Shown in pieces: positions 1 to 5,657 of a stretch of 5,657 nt of DNA. Within the stretch, counting starts at the first letter, position 1. Every line of letters starts with the position of its first letter. Below the pieces are notes generated by a model, which saw nothing but the letters and a program-made list of their open reading frames with translations, was not told where the DNA came from and made no database searches. The stretch comes from Colimorpha sp045597845. Lineage in GTDB: Bacteria > Bacteroidota > Bacteroidia > Bacteroidales > P3. The stretch is from assembly GCA_045597845.1 (NCBI GenBank), contig JAZLKZ010000012.1, positions 1 to 5,657 on the forward strand, given 5' to 3'. The translations under genes and the position numbers were made by a program.

Positions 1-342
1 TTTGGGCTTGCGTCCGCTGCCTTGGTTGATGACTTGATATTGCAGGCCGCTCTTGGTTACGATGACGCCTTCTTTCTTGGCGTTTTCTGCAAGGAATTGT
101 TCGCCGGCGACCTTGGCTGCCTTTCCGGCTTCGGCTGCTTGTGCACGTTGCTTCTCTTCAAGTTCTTCGAAGAAGGTGCTGAGAATCTGCTGCGATTCTT
201 CTTGTGAGACTTTGAGTTTGTTGCCTTTGAGGATGTCGTCGATGGCGGCTGCAAAGTCATTAGCGTTGAGTGTGCCGCTGAGGCCCATGTCTTTGAGCTG
301 GTGGCCGATATTGAGGCCGAGAGCATAACTGAGTTTGTTCAT
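1..342 (-). CDS. FKBP-type peptidyl-prolyl cis-trans isomerase, N-terminal part (cut by left edge)
   Basis: Read from the ATG at 342, an open frame of 114 codons runs to the window edge without a stop, so the C-terminal part is missing. Residues about 4-85 look like the alpha-helical FKBP_N dimerisation domain of the FklB/FkpA/Mip type, with a SYALGLNIG start and a Glu/Gln/Ala-rich helix near 48-85. Residues 92-114 (GVIVTKSGLQYQVINQGSG) are the typical entry into the FKBP catalytic domain, which lies outside the window. Related proteins are about 200 residues or more, so roughly half is present. The family catalyses cis-trans isomerisation of proline peptide bonds and often acts as a chaperone. 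No signal peptide is visible, so a cytoplasmic location is inferred. It lies 44 bases downstream of the outer-membrane protein gene on the same strand, which could mean co-transcription. There is no Shine-Dalgarno sequence before the ATG, as is usual in Bacteroidota. Confidence 0.9.
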   Translation of the reverse strand, partial: MNKLSYALGLNIGHQLKDMGLSGTLNANDFAAAIDDILKGNKLKVSQEESQQILSTFFEELEEKQRAQAAEAGKAAKVAGEQFLAENAKKEGVIVTKSGLQYQVINQGSGRKPK

Positions 343-386
343 ATTGTAATGAATGATAGATAATTAACAATGAGTAATTAGATGCG
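343..386 (-). promoter_or_regulatory. AT-rich spacer and leader of the isomerase gene
   Basis: This spacer separates the stop codon of the outer-membrane protein gene from the isomerase ATG. It is rich in A and T and has no Shine-Dalgarno sequence. It contains two TAATTA hexamers (361-366 and 375-380) that could form only a weak stem, with no following T-run, so I do not call a terminator. The stretch 357-378 resembles 3043-3063, just upstream of the outer-membrane protein ATG. No good match to the Bacteroidota -7 consensus (TAnnTTTG) was found here. Confidence 0.35.
357..378 (-). repeat. AT-rich leader element, copy 1 (before the isomerase)
   Basis: Read on the minus strand this 22-base stretch has the form ATTAC-N2-ATT-G-TTAAT and ends 14 bases before the isomerase ATG. 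It matches the 21-base stretch at 3063-3043, also upstream of a minus-strand ATG, at about 17 positions with one gap. It could be a shared 5' leader feature affecting ribosome loading, or chance similarity between two AT-rich spacers. Confidence 0.3.
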
Positions 387-3035
387 TTATTCGCTGTCGG
401 AAGTGAGGCCGCTGCCGTCCTTGGCTTGGCGTTCGAGTTCCATCTTTCCGAAACGTAGCGTGATGCCGGCGCTGATGAAGCGACTATTGAGGCGCTTGTT
501 GGTACTTTCGCTCAGGAGGTAGGGGTTGGTGTTTTCGCTACCCGAACCAAATCTGGCACCCCAGTTGAAGAGGTCTTGGATGTTGATGAAAGCGGAGAGT
601 TTGCGCTTGAAGAAGTCGGCGCGCACGCCCAGGTTGAAGTTGTAGTTTGCTTTGCGTTTGTAGAAGAGGCCTTGGGTGGGGCTGGAGTAGTTAATGGAGG
701 CGTGGACTTGATATTTGTCAAACACCTTTGCCCAGCCGTTCAGACGCAGACTGTAGGAGAACATGTTGTCGCTGACCTCCTTGCCGAGCTTTTCGTAGAA
801 CATTGTGTAGCCTGAGTTGTAGGCATTGGCGTAGAAACGAAGGTTGAAGAATCCAGAAGGACGATAGGTGATGTTGGCGGAAAGTCCGTAGCGATAGGAT
901 GATCCCATGTTGTAGGGCATGGAGTACTGAATGGCGCGGTTGATATAAGGGTCGATGCCGTCGGTGACGTCGGTCAGGTTGTCGATCTCGTTGGTGGAGT
1001 AGCGCATGTAGCCGTCGATGCCTACGTAGCCGAATTTCTCGAAGAACTTGGTCCAGCCGACTTCTGCATTGTGTGTAAGTGATGCGGTGAGATCACGGTT
1101 GCCCACGCGGTAGCTGTCTTCGCTATAGCTGCGGAAGGTGGTGAGCTGGCTTTCGTAGGGGTTGCTCATGCGTAGCGTGTAGTTGAGCTTGAAATTGTGC
1201 ATGCTTTCGGTGCGGTAGGTGAGGTGGATGGAGGGGTTGTAGGTGAGATGGTTGAAAGTGGTATCATCGGGGAAGTAGTCGTTCTCGTAAGAGAAATGAG
1301 TGTTCTCGTAGCGCATGCCGAATCCCAGTTCAAATGTAAATCCACCCCAGCGGCGGGTCCAGTTGACATCGGCGTTAATGTTGTTGCCGATGCTGTGGTA
1401 TTCGTAGCTGCGCAGGGCGTCGGTGAGGGTGTAGTCGTCGGTGGCTGATTCGTAGTGTAGTCGCTCGTATAGGTCATGGCTGTTGTCGTGGTTGAATCCC
1501 AATCCGAAGGAGAGTTCGCCATCCTTGCTGTAAGGTCTGTTGTAGCGAGCATCGATGTTGTAGATTTGTCCGTTGGATTTGGAACGATACATCTTGTTGA
1601 AACTCTGGTCGGGCGTGGGGATGGTGTAGATGGTGCCATCGAAGGTACGGCTGTTGATGGATTCGTTGTTGCTGCCGTTGAGCATGGTGCGTGCCGAAAT
1701 CCTCAGGTTGTGGCCTTCGTTGTCGAATTTCTTGGTGTAATCTACGCCGGCATGTCCGAAATAGGACCCGCTATGGTTGTTGACGTTGGTGTCGAAGTAA
1801 AGGTAACTGCCCAATCCGGCAAAAGACTGGTCGCGCAAATTGGTGCTGTACGATTCTGATTTAGGACTGCCGTAGTTGCCTCCCAAAGAAAACTCAATGT
1901 CGCTGGTGCTGTCGATTTCGTAGTTGACGTTGAGGAACAGGTTTCCGTTGAGGCGGTTGCTTTTGGAGTAGGAGTATGTGCTGTCAAACTGGATGGTATC
2001 GAAGGCGCCGGGCACGGAGGCGTTGTCCTTGCGCATGTAGGAGCGTGAATAGCCTTCGTCTTTGTTGTAGTTGTAGCGGCCGCTGGCATAGAGGTTGATG
2101 GAGAGTTTTTCCTTGGCCCACATGTACGAAATCCAAGGACTTACGAAAGGCTGGGTGGAACCGTTGACGCCGAAACTGACAAACTGGTTGCTCTTGATGT
2201 GTGCCGTGGTGACGATGTTGATGACTGCCTCGGCGGAAGTGGCGTACTTTGCGGAGGGGTTGGTGATGGCCTCGATACGTGCCAATGCGTTGGCGGGAAG
2301 TGTTTCGAGGTATGTCTTGAGGTTCTCTTCGGTGAGCTTTGAGGGTTTGTCGTTAATCCAGATTTCTACGCTGGAGACGCCACGCAAAGTCACGTTTCCT
2401 TCGATGTCAACCTCCACGCCAGGGGCGTTTTGCAAAGCGTCGCTGGTGGTGCCGGTCTGGATGGTGGGGTCGTCGCTCACGTTGTAAATCATCTTTTCGC
2501 CGTCCATGGCATAGATGGGACGCGACTCTGTGATGACCACTTCGTTGAGCGTGGTGGCTACTGGCTTGATTTTCAGTGTGCCGAGTGCCGTATTGTTGGT
2601 TACGGTGCCGGGCATAAAGAAACTTTGGTAGCCGATGGCGGAAACGCGCAGAAAATATTCGCCTGCGGGAATGCCGGTGAGTTCGAAGTGTCCGTCAAAA
2701 TCGGATGACCCGCCTTTGACAAAGGTGCTGTCCTCTTTGGTGATGACGCTGAGATTTACAAAAGGAAGACTCTCGCCGCTGACGCTGTCACTCAACGCAC
2801 CGACGATCTTGAATGTGCTGCCATCCGTGACGCGCTTTTTCTGCTTCACGGTACTTGAACGTTGATCGTTGGAATTCATATTTGGGTTGCCTTGACGAGG
2901 TCCGTCGCCGGGTCTTCCCATAGGGGGACGTCCGCCGCCGGGGAATCCGCCAGAACCTCCGCCTGGTTGAGCAAATGTGATTGTTGCGAGGACCATACAG
3001 ATGGCCAACAAGAAAGTTGATTTCCGTGAAAACAT
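387..3035 (-). CDS. Outer-membrane beta-barrel protein, TonB-dependent receptor-like
   Basis: An intact 882-residue protein. Residues 1-22 form a Sec signal peptide with a likely signal peptidase I cut after TFA (A22/Q23). Residues 23-58 are a Gly/Pro/Arg-rich linker. Residues about 75-157 match the carboxypeptidase-regulatory-like beta-sandwich common at the N-terminus of Bacteroidota receptors (FDGHFELTGIPAGEYFLRVS). Residues about 163-276 resemble a TonB plug, starting at LNEVVIT and including DALQNAPGVEVD and NVTLRGVSSVEIWIND. From about 285 to 867 the sequence alternates aromatic and polar residues as in a beta-barrel and ends in a strand ISAGITLRFGKMELE, followed by a polar tail of about 15 residues. 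The organisation fits the 'outer membrane beta-barrel family' (OMP_b-brl_3 type) rather than a classical SusC. The substrate cannot be told; no SusD partner lies next to it. No classical TonB box is obvious, so energised import is an inference. The start at 3035 gives a clean signal peptide. Confidence 0.92.
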   Translation of the reverse strand: MFSRKSTFLLAICMVLATITFAQPGGGSGGFPGGGRPPMGRPGDGPRQGNPNMNSNDQRSSTVKQKKRVTDGSTFKIVGALSDSVSGESLPFVNLSVITKEDSTFVKGGSSDFDGHFELTGIPAGEYFLRVSAIGYQSFFMPGTVTNNTALGTLKIKPVATTLNEVVITESRPIYAMDGEKMIYNVSDDPTIQTGTTSDALQNAPGVEVDIEGNVTLRGVSSVEIWINDKPSKLTEENLKTYLETLPANALARIEAITNPSAKYATSAEAVINIVTTAHIKSNQFVSFGVNGSTQPFVSPWISYMWAKEKLSINLYASGRYNYNKDEGYSRSYMRKDNASVPGAFDTIQFDSTYSYSKSNRLNGNLFLNVNYEIDSTSDIEFSLGGNYGSPKSESYSTNLRDQSFAGLGSYLYFDTNVNNHSGSYFGHAGVDYTKKFDNEGHNLRISARTMLNGSNNESINSRTFDGTIYTIPTPDQSFNKMYRSKSNGQIYNIDARYNRPYSKDGELSFGLGFNHDNSHDLYERLHYESATDDYTLTDALRSYEYHSIGNNINADVNWTRRWGGFTFELGFGMRYENTHFSYENDYFPDDTTFNHLTYNPSIHLTYRTESMHNFKLNYTLRMSNPYESQLTTFRSYSEDSYRVGNRDLTASLTHNAEVGWTKFFEKFGYVGIDGYMRYSTNEIDNLTDVTDGIDPYINRAIQYSMPYNMGSSYRYGLSANITYRPSGFFNLRFYANAYNSGYTMFYEKLGKEVSDNMFSYSLRLNGWAKVFDKYQVHASINYSSPTQGLFYKRKANYNFNLGVRADFFKRKLSAFINIQDLFNWGARFGSGSENTNPYLLSESTNKRLNSRFISAGITLRFGKMELERQAKDGSGLTSDSE
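2862..2969 (-). other. Gly/Pro/Arg-rich low-complexity linker of the outer-membrane protein
   Basis: These bases encode residues 23-58 of the mature N-terminus. The segment is dominated by Gly, Pro, Arg and Asn (for example GGGSGGFPGGGRPPMGRPGD) and has no predicted fold. It sits between the signal peptide cut site and the beta-sandwich domain, so it would be a flexible periplasmic leader. Its function is not known to me. Confidence 0.7.
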
Positions 3036-3173
3036 AATAGATTAGGAATTAATAATTGGTAATATATTATTATTTTAGTTCTATATAATGTTTGATTATT
3101 GCATTGTGGCAATAAATAAAACAAGAAAATCGTTATTATAGTATTCCGAGATGGCAAAATTTCCGAAACGACC
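3036..3173. promoter_or_regulatory. Divergent intergenic region with presumed promoters in both directions
   Basis: This 138-base stretch lies between two divergent ATG codons and is markedly more AT-rich than the flanking genes, so it should hold start signals for both. Two weak candidates for the Bacteroidota -7 element (consensus TAnnTTTG) are visible. On the minus strand AAATTTTG (3162-3155) matches 7 of 8 positions, with TTG at 3182-3180 at a 17-base spacing that could be the -33 element; this would overlap the first codons of the peptidase gene and give a leader of about 110 bases. On the plus strand AATGTTTG (3087-3094) matches 7 of 8, but has no TTTG at a fitting distance. Both are guesses; the region itself is the firm call. 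No Shine-Dalgarno sequence precedes either ATG. Confidence 0.45.
3043..3063 (-). repeat. AT-rich leader element, copy 2 (before the outer-membrane protein)
   Basis: Read on the minus strand this stretch has the form ATTAC-N2-ATT-A-TTAAT and ends 7 bases before the outer-membrane protein ATG. It is the partner of the element at 378-357. The same orientation and similar position relative to the start codon are the only support for a function. Confidence 0.3.
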
Positions 3174-3177
3174 ATGA
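3151..3177 (+). promoter_or_regulatory. Possible eight-codon upstream reading frame before the M16 peptidase
   Basis: An ATG at 3151 opens a frame of eight codons (MAKFPKRP) that ends in TGA at 3175-3177. That stop overlaps the peptidase start codon in an ATGA arrangement (3174-3177). If translated, it would deliver ribosomes onto the peptidase start by termination-reinitiation. There is no Shine-Dalgarno sequence before it, and a frame this short can arise by chance, so this is only a possibility. Confidence 0.2.
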
Positions 3178-4424
3178 TTCAATACGAAAAACACATATTA
3201 GACAATGGATTGACGGTGATTACCCATAAAGACTGCAGTACGCCGTTGGTAACCGTGAATATTTTGTACAAGGTGGGGGCGCGCAATGAGCATCCGACGC
3301 TAACGGGGTTCGCTCACTTGTTTGAACATCTGATGTTTGGAGGTTCGCCGAATTTCCCGGATTACGACTTTGTGGTCAATGGTTTGGGTGGAGAATCGAA
3401 TGCCTTCACCAACAACGACTACACGAATTACTATCTTACCGTTCCGGCAGAAGGTTTGGAACAGGCTTTGCGACTGGAGGCCGACCGTATGCGCACGCTT
3501 GCCTTTTCGGAAGAAACTTTGCGCTTGCAGCAGAGCGTGGTGACGGAGGAATATCACCAACGCTACATGAATCAGCCGTATGGCGATGTGTGGCTGCTGT
3601 TGCGTCCGTTGTGCTATAGGGTGCATCCTTATCGTTGGTGTACCATTGGCAGCTCCATCAAGCATGTGCAGCAGGCGTCGCTGGAGGATGTGCGTCAGTT
3701 CTTCAACCGCTTCTACCATCCGTCCAACGCCATCATGTCCATTGCCGGCAACCTTGACCACGAGGATGCGCTTCGGAAGGTTAGAGATGCTTTCGGCGAC
3801 ATTCCCGACAGGATCACTCCGGCTTGTCCTATTCCGCAGGAACCCGTTCAACATGCCTCTCGCAGCTTGCGTATAAAACGCGATGTTCCGGCAAGTGCTT
3901 TGTATAAGGCGTATTCGATGTGTGACCGTTTCAATCATGACTACTATGTATATGATTTGATTTCCGACATCCTTTCCAATGGCAATTCTTCGCGGCTGTA
4001 CAACAAACTGGTGAAGCAGCAACGTCTGTTTTCCGAGCTTAACGCCTATATTACAGGCGACTTGGATGCAGGACTCTTTGTGGTCTCGGGTAAGTTGTGC
4101 GATGGAGTGGATATGAAGGACGCCGAGTCTGCAGTGGAACGTGAGTTGCAGGCTCTTGCCACAGAGGCGGTTTCCAAGGCTGAACTGCAAAAGGTGGTGA
4201 ACAAATACGAGTCAACCTTTGTCTTTTCGCAATATAAGAACGCCGACCGTGCGTTGAGTTTGTGCTATTACGAGATGATTGGCCATATTGATTGGGTAAA
4301 TGGTGAACCTGAGAACTATCGTACGGTTACCCCGGCCGACATCCAGCGCGTGGCGCAAGCTACTTTCCAGACACAGCGCTGCAACACATTGTATTACGAG
4401 GCAGAAAATAGTTATAAAGTATGA
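3174..4424 (+). CDS. M16 family zinc metallopeptidase (insulinase/pitrilysin-like, M16B size)
   Basis: A 416-residue protein with the inverted zinc motif HxxEH as HLFEH: His48 and His52 would bind zinc and Glu51 would be the catalytic base. The third ligand is probably Glu126 in VVTEEYHQR. GGESNAFTNNDYTNYYLTVP (72-91) is the conserved strand region of the peptidase_M16 N-terminal domain (about 13-155). The middle FFNRFYHPSNAIMSIAGNLD (176-195) and DILSNGNSSRLYNKL (265-279) mark the M16_C domain (about 165-345). The length fits M16B proteins, which work as two-subunit clamps degrading peptides. By alignment with the LRxxxxLxY segment of insulin-degrading enzyme and M16B enzymes, the Arg/Tyr pair that holds the substrate is replaced here by Val280 and Ser287. 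No signal peptide is seen, so a cytoplasmic location is inferred. The gene overlaps the channel gene by four bases (ATGA), which implies coupled translation. The start at 3174 leads directly into the family's usual N-terminus (LDNGLTVI). Confidence 0.93.
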   Translation: MIQYEKHILDNGLTVITHKDCSTPLVTVNILYKVGARNEHPTLTGFAHLFEHLMFGGSPNFPDYDFVVNGLGGESNAFTNNDYTNYYLTVPAEGLEQALRLEADRMRTLAFSEETLRLQQSVVTEEYHQRYMNQPYGDVWLLLRPLCYRVHPYRWCTIGSSIKHVQQASLEDVRQFFNRFYHPSNAIMSIAGNLDHEDALRKVRDAFGDIPDRITPACPIPQEPVQHASRSLRIKRDVPASALYKAYSMCDRFNHDYYVYDLISDILSNGNSSRLYNKLVKQQRLFSELNAYITGDLDAGLFVVSGKLCDGVDMKDAESAVERELQALATEAVSKAELQKVVNKYESTFVFSQYKNADRALSLCYYEMIGHIDWVNGEPENYRTVTPADIQRVAQATFQTQRCNTLYYEAENSYKV

Positions 4425-5440
4425 AATCGTTTTTGAAGCTGGTAAAACGAGTGCTAATGGCATTGGTAACCATGGTGTCCGATGCTGTGGGTGCGTTGTA
4501 TAGGTTGTTGGTGTCCATCAACTATCGCGCTTGGGCGAAAAAAATTCTCACCAAGATTGGCGAGGTGATGCACTGGCTGCTTTTTTCTGTGCTGTTGCCC
4601 AAACGCTTCCGCAGTTTGACCAAGCAGGAAATGTACAACATCATTTTCAAGGCCGACACTCCTGCCGGTAAGAAGTTCGACGTGTGGTTGCTTGTACTTA
4701 TCGCACTGAACCTCATGGTGTTGATTGTTGATAGTTTCCCTATCGTGCGTGACGGCAGTTTGGCTGTGCGTATCATCATGGGAATCGTCGAGTGGGGGTT
4801 TACGTTGCTTTTTACCTTCGAATTTTATCTGCGTATCTATTGTAGCAAGCATCCTTGGAAATACCTTTTTTCGTTCTATGGGGTTATTGATTTCATCTCC
4901 ATTTTCCCTGCCTACCTGAGTCTGTTTGTCCCTGCAACACGCTCGCTTTCAGTACTGCGAATGCTGCGAATGCTGCGCGTTTTCCGCATCTTTAAGATGC
5001 GTCGCTTTTTGGAAGAGGGCTATAAGTTGCTCAATGCGTTGAAGCGTAGCGCAGTAAAGATTGTCATTTTCATGATGTTCGTATTCATCGTGGCTGTTAT
5101 CTTAGGTACGGTAGTCTATGCCATTGAATACGAGAAGAATCCTGCCATAACGAGTATTCCGATGGGCATCTATTGGGCGGTTGTTACACTCACTACGGTG
5201 GGCTATGGCGACATCGCTCCCGTGACACCTTTAGGACAGTTTATCTCAATGATTGTCATGGTGTTGGGTTATTCCATCATTGCCGTTCCTACGGGTATTG
5301 TGGCCGGCGAGACGATGGAGGAGGCGCGTCGCGAGCGTGACCGTCGCCATCAGGCGGAAAAGGCGGAAAAAGCGGAGCGTGTGGAAAGGGTGGAACGAGA
5401 GAAAAAGGCAGACCAAGAACCTACAACTAAAATAGAATAA
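4421..5440 (+). CDS. Voltage-gated-type potassium channel (six-TM ion transporter family)
   Basis: A 339-residue inner-membrane protein. Approximate segments: S1 86-105, S2 117-140 (acids E124, E134), S3 148-170 (D157), S4 174-195 with basic residues in steps of three (R180, R183, R186, R189, K192, then R194, R195), S5 209-236, pore helix 247-258, selectivity filter TTVGYGD at 258-264, S6 271-295 containing AVPTGIV. The filter is a canonical K+ signature and the S4 charges indicate a voltage sensor, so voltage-dependent K+ conduction is the expected role. Bacterial relatives usually begin near residue 70 (MYNIIFKADTPAGKKFD); here about 69 extra residues precede it. The C-terminus (299-339) is a highly charged, repetitive tail with no RCK/TrkA or cyclic-nucleotide domain. 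The start at 4421 is favoured by the ATGA overlap with the peptidase gene; a later start at 4631 (Met71) cannot be excluded. Confidence 0.94.
   Translation: MKSFLKLVKRVLMALVTMVSDAVGALYRLLVSINYRAWAKKILTKIGEVMHWLLFSVLLPKRFRSLTKQEMYNIIFKADTPAGKKFDVWLLVLIALNLMVLIVDSFPIVRDGSLAVRIIMGIVEWGFTLLFTFEFYLRIYCSKHPWKYLFSFYGVIDFISIFPAYLSLFVPATRSLSVLRMLRMLRVFRIFKMRRFLEEGYKLLNALKRSAVKIVIFMMFVFIVAVILGTVVYAIEYEKNPAITSIPMGIYWAVVTLTTVGYGDIAPVTPLGQFISMIVMVLGYSIIAVPTGIVAGETMEEARRERDRRHQAEKAEKAERVERVEREKKADQEPTTKIE
4949..5005 (+). other. S4 voltage-sensor segment with repeated codons
   Basis: These bases encode residues 177-195 of the channel. Basic residues occur every third position (R180, R183, R186, R189, K192), the hallmark of an S4 helix. 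The DNA has a short tandem repetition (CTGCGAATG twice, then CTGCGCGTT) that codes LRMLRMLRV, suggesting part of the sensor could have changed length by slippage or duplication. Confidence 0.8.
5354..5398 (+). repeat. Five tandem 9-base units encoding (A/V)E(K/R) in the channel tail
   Basis: Five consecutive 9-base units of the form G(C/T)G-GA(A/G)-(AAG/AAA/CGT/AGG/CGA) encode AEK AEK AER VER VER, residues 312-326 of the channel. The first two units are nearly identical (GCGGAAAAG and GCGGAAAAA) and the later ones have diverged. With the flanking RRERDRR and EREKKA residues it forms a strongly charged helix after S6. It could be a single alpha-helix or a coiled coil that aids tetramer assembly, which is inference. 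The repeat is an in-frame multiple of three, so copy-number changes would not break the gene. Confidence 0.8.
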
Positions 5441-5474
5441 TTTATACAACAATAACTCCAATTCGACCACCAAT
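5441..5474 (+). other. Short spacer between the channel and the exported protein gene
   Basis: This 34-base AT-rich spacer follows the channel's TAA stop. I see no hairpin with a T-run, no clear TAnnTTTG element and no Shine-Dalgarno sequence before the ATG at 5475. The short distance and lack of a terminator favour read-through from the peptidase-channel pair, though a promoter inside the channel gene is possible. Confidence 0.4.
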
Positions 5475-5657
5475 ATGAAAAAAATCTGCATCATCGTCCT
5501 GATGTGCCTGTTTGGGACCGCACTGCAAGCCCAAGGGAGCGTGTGGGGTACCGTCACCGATGCCCAGACGGGCGAGACGCTGATTGGTGCCACCGTTTTC
5601 GACACCCTGTCGAAGAAAGGAACCTCAACCAACCAGCAAGGACGTTACACCCTGACC
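5475..5657 (+). CDS. Exported protein with carboxypeptidase-regulatory-like domain, probable TonB-dependent receptor (cut by right edge)
   Basis: The ATG at 5475 opens a frame of 61 codons that reaches the window edge with no stop. Residues 1-19 are a classical Sec signal peptide (MKKICIIVLMCLFGTALQA) with a likely cut before Gln20. Residues 22-61 (GSVWGTVTDAQTGETLIGAT onward, then NQQGRYTLT) match the start of the carboxypeptidase-regulatory-like beta-sandwich. In Bacteroidota this arrangement most often belongs to TonB-dependent outer-membrane receptors, including SusC-like proteins, but other surface proteins also carry it and the plug and barrel lie outside the window. Cys5 and Cys11 in the signal peptide do not make a lipobox, so a lipoprotein is unlikely. 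It is 34 bases downstream of the channel gene on the same strand. Confidence 0.8.
   Translation, partial: MKKICIIVLMCLFGTALQAQGSVWGTVTDAQTGETLIGATVFDTLSKKGTSTNQQGRYTLT

Noticed and set aside
57..326. An 89-codon minus-strand frame at the left end.
   Set aside because: It is in another frame of the isomerase gene, whose frame is open from 342 to the edge and gives a recognisable FKBP N-terminal domain.
361..380. TAATTA inverted repeat as a terminator between the outer-membrane protein and isomerase genes.
   Set aside because: The stem would be only six A-T pairs and no T-run follows, so it would not act as an intrinsic terminator.
1166..1639. A 157-codon minus-strand frame, and several similar frames on both strands, inside the outer-membrane protein gene.
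   Set aside because: Their products are low in complexity (runs of Thr, Ser, Pro or Val, Gly) and lie within a clear, intact 882-residue gene; they are shadows of its codon usage.
2985..3035. A possible lipoprotein signal in the outer-membrane protein because of Cys13.
   Set aside because: The residues before the cysteine (LLAIC) do not fit a lipobox, which needs Gly, Ala or Ser right before Cys, and a good signal peptidase I site follows at residue 22.
3300..4190. A 296-codon open frame on the minus strand opposite the M16 peptidase gene.
   Set aside because: It is fully antisense to a strongly conserved peptidase reading frame, shows no recognisable domain, and is rich in His, Arg, Cys and Gln as expected of a mirror frame. 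There is no sign of its own start region.
4454..4852. Minus-strand frames of 132 and 85 codons under the 5' part of the channel gene.
   Set aside because: They have no recognisable features and are antisense to a gene with a clear start, transmembrane segments and selectivity filter.

Overview
The window looks like ordinary chromosomal DNA from a member of the Bacteroidota, most likely a Bacteroidales organism such as a Prevotella, Bacteroides or Muribaculaceae relative. The reasons are two outer-membrane proteins that start with a carboxypeptidase-regulatory-like domain, coding DNA of moderate GC with short AT-rich spacers, and starts with no visible Shine-Dalgarno sequence. The genus is an inference and I would not name a species.

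Left part, minus strand: a large outer-membrane beta-barrel protein of the TonB-dependent receptor-like type (3035 down to 387), followed after 44 bases by an FKBP-type peptidyl-prolyl isomerase (342 down to the left edge). Only the N-terminal 114 residues of the isomerase are present. The two genes run in the same direction and could be co-transcribed, but each has a similar AT-rich leader element just before its ATG.

Middle: a 138-base AT-rich divergent intergenic region (3036-3173) must hold the start signals for both directions. On its plus-strand side an eight-codon reading frame ends in an ATGA overlap with the next gene.

Right part, plus strand: a cytoplasmic-type M16 (insulinase/pitrilysin family) zinc peptidase (3174-4424) overlaps by four bases a six-transmembrane voltage-gated-type potassium channel (4421-5440). 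After 34 bases comes the start of another exported protein with a carboxypeptidase-regulatory-like domain, probably a TonB-dependent receptor, cut by the right edge. The peptidase and channel are almost certainly one transcription unit. The third gene may belong to it too, since I see no terminator hairpin before it.

No RNA genes, insertion sequences, CRISPR arrays, phage genes or attachment sites were seen. The points most worth a second look are the tight coupling of an M16 peptidase to a Kv-type channel, the apparent loss of the Arg/Tyr substrate-binding pair in the peptidase although its zinc site is intact, the N-terminal extension and charged repeat tail of the channel, and the tiny upstream frame before the peptidase.
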